Source of the DNA: Candidatus Pseudomonas phytovorans
GTDB taxonomy: Bacteria > Pseudomonadota > Gammaproteobacteria > Pseudomonadales > Pseudomonadaceae
Assembly: GCA_029202525.1 (NCBI GenBank)
Contig: CP119325.1
Span: forward strand, 4,500,001-4,564,000
Direction: 5' to 3'
DNA: 64,000 nt
Shown: positions 17,808 to 25,673 of the stretch, piece after piece
How positions within the stretch are numbered: the first letter of the stretch is position 1
Layout: each line of letters opens with the position of its first letter
The notes under the pieces: model-generated
Told to the model about the DNA's origin: nothing
Seen by the model: only the letters and a program-made list of their open reading frames with translations
Databases searched by the model: none
Position numbers and translations under genes: made by a program

Positions 17808-18974
17808 ATGACAAGCGCCAGCGCCACGCCCACCCTGATCACCCAGCGCCTGCAGAGCATCGATGCCCTGCGCGGCCTGGTGATCCTGTTCATGCTTTTG
17901 GACCACGTCCGCGAAACCTTCTTCCTGCACCGCCAGGTCAGCGACCCGATGACCATTGACGTCACCGAGCCTTCGCTGTTTTTCAGCCGCACCCTGGCCC
18001 ACCTCTGCGCACCAGTGTTCGTGCTGCTGACCGGCCTGTCGGCCTGGCTGTACGGTGAAAAACACCAGGGCCGTGGCGATGTCTCGGCGTTTCTGTTCAA
18101 ACGCGGGCTGTTCCTGGTGGTGCTGGAATTCACCCTGGTCAACTTCGCCTGGACCTTCCAGCTGCCGCCCAGCGTGATCTACCTGCAAGTCATCTGGGCA
18201 ATCGGCGTCAGCATGATCGCCCTGTCGCTGCTGGTATGGCTGCCCCGTGGCGCGCTGCTCGCCCTGGGCGCAGTCATAGTCGCCGGCCACAACCTGCTCG
18301 ACGGCTTGCACTTTGGCGTGGAGTCAGCTCTGCATGTGCCATGGGCAATCCTGCACGACCGTGGCTGGCTTGAGTTCTCCGATACCCTGCGCCTGCGCAC
18401 CTCTTACCCGGTGCTGCCATGGATCGGCGTCATCGCCCTGGGCTACGGCCTTGGCCCCTGGTTCGCCCGTGGCAGCACAGCCGGCCAACGCCAGCAGCGC
18501 CTGCTGCTGGCTGGGCTGATCGCGTTGCTGGGCTTTGTTGTGTTGCGCATGCTCAACGGCTATGGCGAGGCGCCGTGGAGTGGTTACCCCACCTTCACAC
18601 AAACCGTGATGAGCTTCTTCAACATCACCAAATACCCGCCGTCACTGCTGTTCCTGGCCCTGACCCTGGGCTGCGGCCTGCTGCTGCTGCGCGCCTTCGA
18701 GCGCGCCGGCCAAGCCCGCTGGATCAGCGCGCTGGCGGTGTTTGGCGCAGCACCGATGTTCTTCTACCTGTTGCACCTGTACGTGCTGAAGCTGCTGTAC
18801 CTGGCCTGCGTGGCGCTGTTCGGCCTCAACCATGGCGATTATTTCGGCTTCGATGGCATCGCGGCGGTGTGGCTGGGCGCAGCCGCGCTGGCGGTTTCGC
18901 TGTACCTGCCGGTGCGCGGGTTCGCCCGCCTGAAAGCGCGCCGCCGCGACATCACCTGGCTGAAGTACTTCTAA
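17808..18974 (+). CDS. DUF1624 (heparan-glucosaminide acetyltransferase-like) membrane protein
   Basis: A 388-residue protein with about ten hydrophobic segments. The N-terminal motif QSIDALRGLVILFMLLDHVR and the following DPMTIDVTEPSLFFSRTLAH are typical of DUF1624/YeiB-like membrane acyltransferases. It sits between a B12-riboswitch TonB receptor and a second B12 riboswitch, but its own upstream region contains a hairpin and a Zur-like palindrome rather than a riboswitch, so it may be a separate transcript. Function unknown; a link to metal uptake is only contextual. Confidence 0.82.
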   Translation: MTSASATPTLITQRLQSIDALRGLVILFMLLDHVRETFFLHRQVSDPMTIDVTEPSLFFSRTLAHLCAPVFVLLTGLSAWLYGEKHQGRGDVSAFLFKRGLFLVVLEFTLVNFAWTFQLPPSVIYLQVIWAIGVSMIALSLLVWLPRGALLALGAVIVAGHNLLDGLHFGVESALHVPWAILHDRGWLEFSDTLRLRTSYPVLPWIGVIALGYGLGPWFARGSTAGQRQQRLLLAGLIALLGFVVLRMLNGYGEAPWSGYPTFTQTVMSFFNITKYPPSLLFLALTLGCGLLLLRAFERAGQARWISALAVFGAAPMFFYLLHLYVLKLLYLACVALFGLNHGDYFGFDGIAAVWLGAAALAVSLYLPVRGFARLKARRRDITWLKYF

Positions 18975-19015
18975 AAGCGTTTTCACCGGGCGGCGCGATG
19001 GTCTACCATGCGGGC

Positions 19016-19192
19016 CGCCGGTTTCCACCACGGAATTAATAGGGAATCCCAGGCCCGCCAATACGGGCCAAACGGAACTGCCCCCGCAACTGTAGGTGCC
19101 GAGCCTGCTCCATCGATGCCACTGGGCCACAAGCCCGGGAAGGCCGGAGCCGGGCCATGACGCACCAGTCAGGAGACCTGCCGGCCTACATT
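19016..19192 (+). promoter_or_regulatory. Cobalamin riboswitch 2
   Basis: A second B12 riboswitch with canonical elements: ggtttccaccacgg, the strongly conserved taatagggaatccc (19038-19051), the B12 box aactgcccccgcaactgtag (about 19076-19095), gccactgggcc...gggaaggccg, and the final gtcaggagacctgccgg (about 19168-19184). The first gene of the ABC operon starts at 19310, about 120 bp downstream. It should repress the whole five-gene operon when cobalamin is sufficient. Confidence 0.95.
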
Positions 19193-19309
19193 TACCAACC
19201 GGCGGGGTGTCCGGGATTGGCCATCAGTGCTGCCCCTGCCATCGGCGGGGCTCGGCGATGCCTGTCCGTGCGTTCCTCACCCGAACTGTCCGATAGGAGA
19301 TCGCCCAGC

Positions 19310-20320
19310 ATGCTGCCCCGTTTCGCCACCCTGCTCGCCGGCCTCGGCCTTACTGGCCTGGCCCAGGCCGCTGCCACCCACTACCCGCTGACGGTCGAGA
19401 ATTGCGGCAAACCGCAAACCTTCGCCCAGGCGCCGCAACGCGCCGTCACCATCGGCCAGGCCGGCACCGAGATGCTCTACGCACTCGGGCTGGGCGACAA
19501 GCTGGCGGGCACTTCGCTGTGGTTCAACAACGTGCTGCCCGAGTACCAGGCGCAGAACGACAAGGTGCCGCGCCTGGCCGACAATGACCCCAGCTTCGAG
19601 GCCGTGGTCGGCAAGCGCCCGCAACTGGTGACGGTGCAGTTCGAATGGATGGTCGGCGCCCAGGGTGTGGTCGGCACCCGCGAGCAGTTCGATGAACTGA
19701 AGATCCCCACCTACCTGCTGCCGTCAGACTGCGAAGGCAAGGACAACCTGGTCGGCGCCGACGGTACCCGCCTGCAGGCGTTTCAGGTCAGCAGCATCTA
19801 CAAGAGCGTCAGCCAGCTGGCCGAGATCTTCGATGTGCAGGAGCGCGGCACTGCCCTGAACGCCGAACTGAAAGGCCGCCTGGACAGCGCCAAGGCACAA
19901 CTGGCCGGCAAGGACCTGTCCGCCACCTCGGCGTTGTTCTGGTTCTCCAGTGCCGACCTGGACATCGACCCTTACGTGGCGGGCCGTCAAGGGGTCGCTG
20001 ACTTCATGCTGCGCACGTTGGGCGTGCGCAACGTGGTCGAGTCCACAGAGGAATGGCCTACTGTAGGCTGGGAAACCCTGGCCAAGGCCAACCCCACCTG
20101 GCTGATCATCGCGCGCATGGATCGCCGCCGCTTCCCCGCCGACGACTACCAGAAGAAGCTGGAATTCCTGCGCAACGACCCGGTAACCCGCAACATGGAC
20201 GCGGTGAAGCACGACCGCATCATCGTCCTCGACGCTGACGCCATGCAGGCCGGCATCCGCCTGTTCCGTGGCCTGCAGACGCTGTCCGCCGCCTTTGCCA
20301 GCGGTAAAGCAGCCCAGTGA
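19310..20320 (+). CDS. Periplasmic binding protein of a FecB/BtuF-type ABC importer
   Basis: A 336-residue class III solute-binding protein. The signal peptide (about 21 residues, LTGLAQAAA) is followed by QAPQRAVTIGQAGTEMLYAL, the typical start of metal-chelate/corrinoid binding proteins. The ATG at 19310 has AGGAGA 9 bp upstream; upstream in-frame codons lie within the riboswitch. It is the first gene of an overlapping operon (binding protein, permease, ATPase, pseudoazurin, porin). Its ligand is probably a cobalt chelate or corrinoid given the riboswitch; iron-siderophore uptake is the alternative suggested by family similarity. Confidence 0.92.
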   Translation: MLPRFATLLAGLGLTGLAQAAATHYPLTVENCGKPQTFAQAPQRAVTIGQAGTEMLYALGLGDKLAGTSLWFNNVLPEYQAQNDKVPRLADNDPSFEAVVGKRPQLVTVQFEWMVGAQGVVGTREQFDELKIPTYLLPSDCEGKDNLVGADGTRLQAFQVSSIYKSVSQLAEIFDVQERGTALNAELKGRLDSAKAQLAGKDLSATSALFWFSSADLDIDPYVAGRQGVADFMLRTLGVRNVVESTEEWPTVGWETLAKANPTWLIIARMDRRRFPADDYQKKLEFLRNDPVTRNMDAVKHDRIIVLDADAMQAGIRLFRGLQTLSAAFASGKAAQ

Positions 20321-21336
20321 TGAACCGCCTGCTACCTTGTATCGCCGTTGCCCTGGCGGCACTGCTGGCCGCCTTGCTGGCCGGAACGGCCATCGGCGAG
20401 ACCAACCTTTCGCCCAGCGTGGTCGGCCAGGTGCTGGCCAACCACCTGTGGCAGGCCGGCTACCCGGTTGACCCGATCGATGCCGGCATCGTCTGGAACT
20501 ACCGCCTGACCCGCACCTTGGTCGCGGCAGCCTGCGGTGCCGGCCTGGCCACCTGCGGCGTGGTGCTCCAGGCGCTGCTGCGCAACCCGCTGGCCGAGCC
20601 ATACCTGCTGGGGTTGTCGGCGGGTGCCTCGACCGGCGCAGTGCTGGTCGGCCTGCTGGGCCTGGGAAGCCTGACGCTGAGCATGTCCGGGGGCGCATTC
20701 ATCGGTGCGTTGGCTGCGTTCGCCCTGGTGCTGGTGCTGGCACGTGCGGCCGGCCCAAGCAGCAACAATGCGCAGGTGATCCTGGCCGGTATTGCCGGCT
20801 CGCAACTGTTCAACGCCCTCACCGCCTTTCTCATCACCAAGTCAGCCACCGCCGAACAGGCACGCGGCATTCTGTTCTGGCTGTTGGGCAATCTCAGCGG
20901 CGTACGTTGGCCATCCGTGTGGCTGGCTGTGCCGGTAGCGCTGTTCGGCCTGGTGGTGTGCCTGTTGCACCGCCGCGCACTGGATGCCTTCACCTTCGGC
21001 GCCGATTCGGCTGCATCGCTGGGTATCCCGGTGCGGCGCACCCAACTGCTACTGATCAGCTGCACGGCGCTGGTGACGGCCGTGATGGTATCCATCGTCG
21101 GCGCGATCGGTTTTGTCGGGCTGGTGATCCCGCATGCCCTGCGCCTGCTGCTCGGCCCCGGGCACAGCCGCCTGCTGCCCGCCAGCGCACTGGGCGGTGC
21201 ACTGTTCCTGATTGCCGCCGACATTCTTTCGCGCACCCTGATTACGGGCCAGGTGATTCCCGTGGGTGTGGTCACCGCACTGATCGGTGCACCGGTGTTT
21301 GCCCTTATCCTGGTCAGCCGCCGAGGGCACTCATGA
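20320..21336 (+). CDS. FecCD-type ABC transporter permease
   Basis: A 338-residue inner-membrane permease with about ten transmembrane helices. Family blocks GVVLQALLRNPLAEPYLLGL and SIVGAIGFVGLVIPHALRLL are intact. Its ATG (20320) overlaps the TGA of the binding-protein gene; a GTG one codon upstream is possible. The stop overlaps the ATPase start in ATGA. It forms the channel of the importer, probably as a homodimer. Confidence 0.93.
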   Translation: MNRLLPCIAVALAALLAALLAGTAIGETNLSPSVVGQVLANHLWQAGYPVDPIDAGIVWNYRLTRTLVAAACGAGLATCGVVLQALLRNPLAEPYLLGLSAGASTGAVLVGLLGLGSLTLSMSGGAFIGALAAFALVLVLARAAGPSSNNAQVILAGIAGSQLFNALTAFLITKSATAEQARGILFWLLGNLSGVRWPSVWLAVPVALFGLVVCLLHRRALDAFTFGADSAASLGIPVRRTQLLLISCTALVTAVMVSIVGAIGFVGLVIPHALRLLLGPGHSRLLPASALGGALFLIAADILSRTLITGQVIPVGVVTALIGAPVFALILVSRRGHS

Positions 21337-22121
21337 CGTCCATGACCGCTGTACAGCTTGCGCCGCTGAGTTGCCAAGGCCTGGGGCTGCAGCTGGCCGG
21401 CAATACCGTGCTGTGCGATATCGATCTGAGCGTTGTGGCGGGTGAAACCCTGGGCATCGTCGGCCCTAACGGCTCTGGCAAATCCTCGCTGCTCAAATTG
21501 CTGGCTGGGCTGCGCAAGCCAGCCAGCGGCAGCGTGCAACTGCTGGGCGAGCCGCTGACACAGCTGCCCCGCCGCCGCGTCGCACAGGCCCTGGCACTGG
21601 TCGAGCAACAGGCCGACACCCTTGATGCGATCCGTGTGTTCGATGCCGTTGCCCTGGGCCGTACCCCTTGGCTGTCGGCATTGGCACCGTTCTCTCGGGA
21701 GGACCGCGCCATCGTCGAACAAGCGCTGACGGATCTCGACGCCCTGCACCTGCGCACACGCTTGTGGGGTTCGCTGTCGGGTGGCGAGCGCCAGCGCGTG
21801 CACATCGCCCGCTCCCTGGCGCAACGGCCTCAGGTACTGTTGCTGGACGAGCCGACCAACCACCTGGACATTCAGCACCAGCTAAGCCTGCTGCAGCAGG
21901 TTCAAGCCCTGCCGGTGACCACGCTGGTGGCCCTGCACGATCTCAACCAGGCGCTTACCTGCGACCGCGTCGCGGTGCTGGACAAGGGCCGACTGGTCGC
22001 CCTTGGCAAACCGTTTGAAGTCCTTACGCCCGAGCGACTGCTTTGCACTTTCGGCGTGCATGCCCGCTACCTCACCGATCCCTTCGATGGCGCGCGCATC
22101 CTGCGTTTTCGCGCCCCCTGA
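21333..22121 (+). CDS. ABC importer ATP-binding protein (FecE/BtuD-like)
   Basis: A 262-residue ATPase with Walker A GPNGSGKSS (residues 44-52), signature LSGGERQRVHIARSL, Walker B LLLDEPTNHLDI and a following switch His. The start at 21333 overlaps the permease stop; a much longer in-frame extension upstream runs through the permease gene and is not real. It powers the importer together with the upstream permease. Confidence 0.93.
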   Translation: MTSMTAVQLAPLSCQGLGLQLAGNTVLCDIDLSVVAGETLGIVGPNGSGKSSLLKLLAGLRKPASGSVQLLGEPLTQLPRRRVAQALALVEQQADTLDAIRVFDAVALGRTPWLSALAPFSREDRAIVEQALTDLDALHLRTRLWGSLSGGERQRVHIARSLAQRPQVLLLDEPTNHLDIQHQLSLLQQVQALPVTTLVALHDLNQALTCDRVAVLDKGRLVALGKPFEVLTPERLLCTFGVHARYLTDPFDGARILRFRAP

Positions 22122-22138
22122 ACCAGGAAGTTCTGCTG

Positions 22139-22573
22139 ATGCTGTTGCGCCCTGTCGCCTTGCTGCTTGCCAGCGCCCTGCTTACCCCTGCCGCACTGGC
22201 CGAGGTGCATGAAGTGAAAATGCTCAACCGCGGCAGCGCAGGTGCGATGGTGTACGAGCCGGACCACCTGCGCATCGCCCCCGGCGACACCGTGCGCTTT
22301 CTGCCCACCCAGAGCGGGCACAATGCGGCCAGCGTGAGCGGCCTGCTGCCCAGCGGGGCCGAGCCGTTCAAGAGCAAACTGAATCAGCCGTTCGAGCAGA
22401 CCTTCAGCGTACCCGGCGTGTACGGCATCCAGTGCATTCCGCACCTGGCAATGGGCATGGTGATGGTAATCCAGGTGGGTGATGCACCGGCTGCCGAGCT
22501 GCCATCCAGCCTGCCCGCGCGGGCCAAGGCCCGCTTCGCTGAGCAGTTGCAGAAGCTTGGGGGCGGGCAATGA
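22139..22573 (+). CDS. Pseudoazurin (type I blue copper protein)
   Basis: A 144-residue periplasmic cupredoxin with a signal peptide of about 21 residues (LLTPAALAEV). The four copper ligands are in place: H61 (SGHNAA) and the C-terminal loop QCIPHLAMGM giving C99, H102 and M107. Pseudoazurins carry electrons, classically to nitrite or nitrous-oxide reductases. Here it is 17 bp behind the ATPase, with AGGAAG as ribosome site, and overlaps the porin gene by 4 bp. A copper redox protein inside a B12-riboswitch importer operon is unusual; it might reduce or release the imported metal complex. Confidence 0.9.
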   Translation: MLLRPVALLLASALLTPAALAEVHEVKMLNRGSAGAMVYEPDHLRIAPGDTVRFLPTQSGHNAASVSGLLPSGAEPFKSKLNQPFEQTFSVPGVYGIQCIPHLAMGMVMVIQVGDAPAAELPSSLPARAKARFAEQLQKLGGGQ

Positions 22574-23907
22574 CCCGGCTTTTGTGGGCGCTGCCACTGC
22601 TGGGGCTGGCACCCGTTGCGCTGGCCGACTCCGCCCAGTCGCAAAGCAACGGTTTTGTCGAAGACAGCAGTTGGGGCATCCTCAACCGCAGCGTATTCGA
22701 CCAGCGCGACTACAAACACGGTGGACGCAACAGTGCCGGGCGCAACGCCTACAAACCGCGCAGCGAACGTAATGGCAAGGCTGAGGAATGGGCCTACGGC
22801 CTGATGGGGACCTTTCAGTCCGGCTTCACTCAGGGCCTGATCGGTGTCGGCGTCGACGCCCATGCCTACCTGGGCGTACAACTCGACAGTGGCGGCGGGC
22901 GCGTGGGCAAAGCACGCCTGCTGGGGGTGGACAACGACGGGCACCCGAAAAACGAATACAGCCGCGCGGGCGCGGCGCTGAAGCTGCGGATGTCCAATAC
23001 CGTTCTCTCTTATGGCGAGCAACGGGTCAAAACGCCGGTGTTCAGCTCTTCCGACAGCCGCCTGCTGCCCGAGACCGCCACAGGCTTCTTCCTCACCAGC
23101 AGCGAATTCGACACGCTCAAGCTGGTGGCCGGGCACTTCAACGAAAACGCCGACCGCAATGCCTCCAGCCACGACCAGGGCTTCGCGGTGAACTATTCCA
23201 ACGGCAAGCAGGGCAACAGTTTCGACCTGGCCGGCGTGGTCTGGAACCCCGCCGCAGCCTTCAGCGGCAGCCTGTACACCTCGCGCTACGAGGACAGCTG
23301 GAACCAGCACTACCTGGGCAGCACCCTGAGCCACGCGCTGGATGACCGACGCAGCATCAGCCTGGACCTGAACCTGTACCGCACCACAGACACCGGCAAG
23401 GCGCTGTCCGGGCGCATCGACAACACCACCTGGAGCCTGGTCTCGCGCTACAACCACGGGCCGCACGGTTTCAGCCTTGGCTGGCAGCAAGTAGACGGCA
23501 ATAGCCCGTTTGACTACGTGACGCGCGGGGCAATCTTCATTGCCAACGCCGTGCAGATGTCGGACTTCAACGCACCGAACGAGAAGTCCTGGCAGGCACG
23601 CTATGACCTGAACATGGGGGCCTATGGGGTGCCGGGGTTGAACCTGACGGCGTTGTATGTGAGGGGGTTCGATATCGACGGCACACATGTCGACCCGAAT
23701 GGCGGGTATGCGTACCTGGGGTATGGCAAGGGTGGCAAGCATTGGGAACGCAACCTCGAGGCGAGGTATGTGGTGCAGAGTGGCAAGGCCAAGGGAACGA
23801 CGTTCTCGGTGAGGCATAACGTGCACCGTGGGAACACGGCGCAGGCGGAGCTGGACGGCGACCAGATACGGTTGGCGGTGGAGTGGCCACTATCTGGGGG
23901 GTTCTGA
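22570..23907 (+). CDS. OprD-family outer-membrane porin
   Basis: A 445-residue protein with a signal peptide (about 19 residues, ending ALA) and an OprD-type start (NGFVEDSSWGILNRSVFDQR), then an 18-strand barrel pattern ending RLAVEWPLSGGF with a terminal Phe. OprD-family porins admit small carboxylates, amino acids or metal chelates. The ATGA overlap with the pseudoazurin gene shows co-translation and makes it the last member of the riboswitch operon. It may let a small metal complex through, while the TonB receptor handles larger ligands. Confidence 0.9.
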   Translation: MTRLLWALPLLGLAPVALADSAQSQSNGFVEDSSWGILNRSVFDQRDYKHGGRNSAGRNAYKPRSERNGKAEEWAYGLMGTFQSGFTQGLIGVGVDAHAYLGVQLDSGGGRVGKARLLGVDNDGHPKNEYSRAGAALKLRMSNTVLSYGEQRVKTPVFSSSDSRLLPETATGFFLTSSEFDTLKLVAGHFNENADRNASSHDQGFAVNYSNGKQGNSFDLAGVVWNPAAAFSGSLYTSRYEDSWNQHYLGSTLSHALDDRRSISLDLNLYRTTDTGKALSGRIDNTTWSLVSRYNHGPHGFSLGWQQVDGNSPFDYVTRGAIFIANAVQMSDFNAPNEKSWQARYDLNMGAYGVPGLNLTALYVRGFDIDGTHVDPNGGYAYLGYGKGGKHWERNLEARYVVQSGKAKGTTFSVRHNVHRGNTAQAELDGDQIRLAVEWPLSGGF

Positions 23908-23925
23908 TCGATCGGGTCGCCTGGA

Positions 23926-24048
23926 TTGGGGCTGCTGCGCAGCCCATCGCGACGCAAGGCCGCTCCTACAGGGATCGCGAAAGGCCTGGACTGCGCGGCC
24001 CTTGTAGGAGCGGCCTTGTGTCGCGAAAGGGCCGCAAAGCGGCCCCAG
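23926..24048. repeat. REP-type inverted pair
   Basis: Units containing aaggccgctcctacag (about 23955-23970) and ctgtaggagcggccttgtgtcgcga-like sequence (24001-24026) face each other, with flanking GC hairpins including gggccgcaaagcggcccc. Same family as at 1.7 kb. It lies between convergent genes after the OprD stop. Confidence 0.85.
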
Positions 24049-24054
24049 GATCCA

Positions 24055-24378
24055 TCAGACAACCGGGCTACCGGCAGGCAGCAGCCCCCACTCCATTCGC
24101 TCGTGCGCACTCATCGCCGTCACGACTTGGGCAAATGTCCGTTCCAGCTCTGAACTGACATTGCCAAACACCTTGTAATTGGTCAGCAAGTACCGCTTCA
24201 CCACCCTCGGCCAACGGCGTTCCTTGTGCGCCGCAATGATGATGCCCTTGGCGTCATGGTCGGTCGCCCCACGCCACAGTTCTATCAGCCTGTTTTCAAA
24301 ATCGGCAAAGGTCCACAAGTCGATGCGGTCTTCAAATTCGTCCAGCAGTTTGAGTTTGTACAGGGCCATGTGTGGCAT
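24055..24378 (-). CDS. Hypothetical protein
   Basis: A 107-residue acidic/mixed cytoplasmic protein with no signal peptide or membrane segment. GGGAG lies 8 bp before the ATG at 24378. It begins MPHMALYKLKLLDEFEDRID and contains WRGATDHDAKGIIIAAHKER. I recognise no family. Coding seems likely from the ribosome site and from codon use like its neighbours. Confidence 0.6.
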   Translation of the reverse strand: MPHMALYKLKLLDEFEDRIDLWTFADFENRLIELWRGATDHDAKGIIIAAHKERRWPRVVKRYLLTNYKVFGNVSSELERTFAQVVTAMSAHERMEWGLLPAGSPVV

Positions 24379-24500
24379 CGTGAGTCTCCCTCTGGTGCAG
24401 TGAACAAGCCGTGCACAGGGGAAGGTAAGCCAGCCGGGCCGGTTTTGAAATGAACGCGTCGATCACGCCCAAAGTGCCGCTGTAGGCGCTTTCCCACAGG

Positions 24501-24998
24501 TCAGGGCAATCGCAGGTGCATGTGCGTGGTCTGCCAGACCGGGTCTTGCTCTACATTCACCACCGCAAACCCTTGCCGCTCCCAGAACGCAATCGCACCC
24601 GGCAGAAACGGATGCGTATGCAGGTACAGGCAGCCGATACCTGCCTGCTCCGCCCGCTCGCGCAATGCATCGAACAACGCAGCAGCCAGGCCATGCCTGC
24701 GGTAGGCCGGCAGCACGAACAGGCGTACCACTTCGACTACCCGCTCAGCGTGATAATCCAGCTGGGCAAAGCGGTGGTCATAAGGCAGGTAGCCGATCAC
24801 CGCAACCAGCCGCCCGGCATCACGGGCCTCAAGAAAGCACCCAGCGCCGTCCAGGTAGGTCTCGGCAAAATGCGCAAGGTCGTACGGCAATGGCGCCTTG
24901 GCAAGCATCGGGAACAGCTCGCGGCGTGCGTTATCGACAAACGCCACGACTTCGGCAATGGCGACACGCGCCACAGGTTGCAGGGTCCAGTTCGGCAT
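24501..24998 (-). CDS. GNAT-family N-acetyltransferase
   Basis: A 165-residue acetyltransferase. The acetyl-CoA-binding stretch LFVLPAYRRHGLAAALFDAL is a clear GNAT motif A, followed by FLPGAIAFWERQGFAVVNVE. It is probably monocistronic. The substrate is unknown. Confidence 0.88.
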   Translation of the reverse strand: MPNWTLQPVARVAIAEVVAFVDNARRELFPMLAKAPLPYDLAHFAETYLDGAGCFLEARDAGRLVAVIGYLPYDHRFAQLDYHAERVVEVVRLFVLPAYRRHGLAAALFDALRERAEQAGIGCLYLHTHPFLPGAIAFWERQGFAVVNVEQDPVWQTTHMHLRLP

Positions 24999-25129
24999 GG
25001 GGCTGTTGGCAGTGGTTGGAGGGGCAAGGTTCTACCCCAGTGCGCCGCCCAAGGCAAATCACAAAGCTCGTCGTGGCCAGGCCTTCATCGGTATAATCGG
25101 CAGTCTTCACTGCCCGACCAGGCCACGCC

Positions 25130-25609
25130 ATGCCCCGCTTCCAGAAGTTGCTGTTGCCCCTGCTGCTGACTGCCGCCCTCGCCGCCTGCGACCAGAAGCC
25201 CTCTCGTGAAGATCAGATCCTCGCTCAGCTACCGCTGCAGGAAGCCTATACCCACAATATAGAGCGCATGGCCGCGCTACTGGGCCGCACTCACCCGCAG
25301 CTGTCGCAAGCGACCATCCAGGAGGTACTGCGCAAGTACTTGACGGTCGAGGACCAGCGCCAGGACCTGTTCCGGCTGTACAGCGAAAAGAACTTCAGCG
25401 ACGCCGAGTTCGCCACCATCGTTGCTGCCACCCAGGACCCGGCCAAGGCCAAAGCACTGGAAGACACCGAAGCGGGCAAGCGCCTGAGCGAAAAGCTCAC
25501 CGGCCTGATGCGCGAGACCGCCCGCGACGTCAAGGTGCAGGCGCTGGTCGAGCGACGTATGCAGCAAGTGGAAGACGAGTTGAATGCGCTGGACAGAGCC
25601 GGTTCCTGA
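25130..25609 (+). CDS. Small predicted lipoprotein
   Basis: A 159-residue protein with a lipoprotein signal (LLLTAALAAC, lipid Cys at about residue 20). The mature part is helical and highly charged (EDQRQDLFRLYSEKNFSDAE). A TATAAT sequence at 25092-25097 could be its -10 box. It is directly upstream of the diguanylate cyclase and may be transcribed with it. Function unknown. Confidence 0.75.
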   Translation: MPRFQKLLLPLLLTAALAACDQKPSREDQILAQLPLQEAYTHNIERMAALLGRTHPQLSQATIQEVLRKYLTVEDQRQDLFRLYSEKNFSDAEFATIVAATQDPAKAKALEDTEAGKRLSEKLTGLMRETARDVKVQALVERRMQQVEDELNALDRAGS

Positions 25610-25673
25610 ACGCGGTTCCCCACTCCCCCTGGCGCAAAAAATCAGCGCTACTTTCAGTCACCCGAGGTCAGGA

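Noticed and set aside
20907..21332. An N-terminal extension of the ABC ATPase
   Set aside because: It lies within the permease gene in another frame and is Arg/Pro-rich; the ATG at 21333 overlaps the permease stop as expected for an operon.
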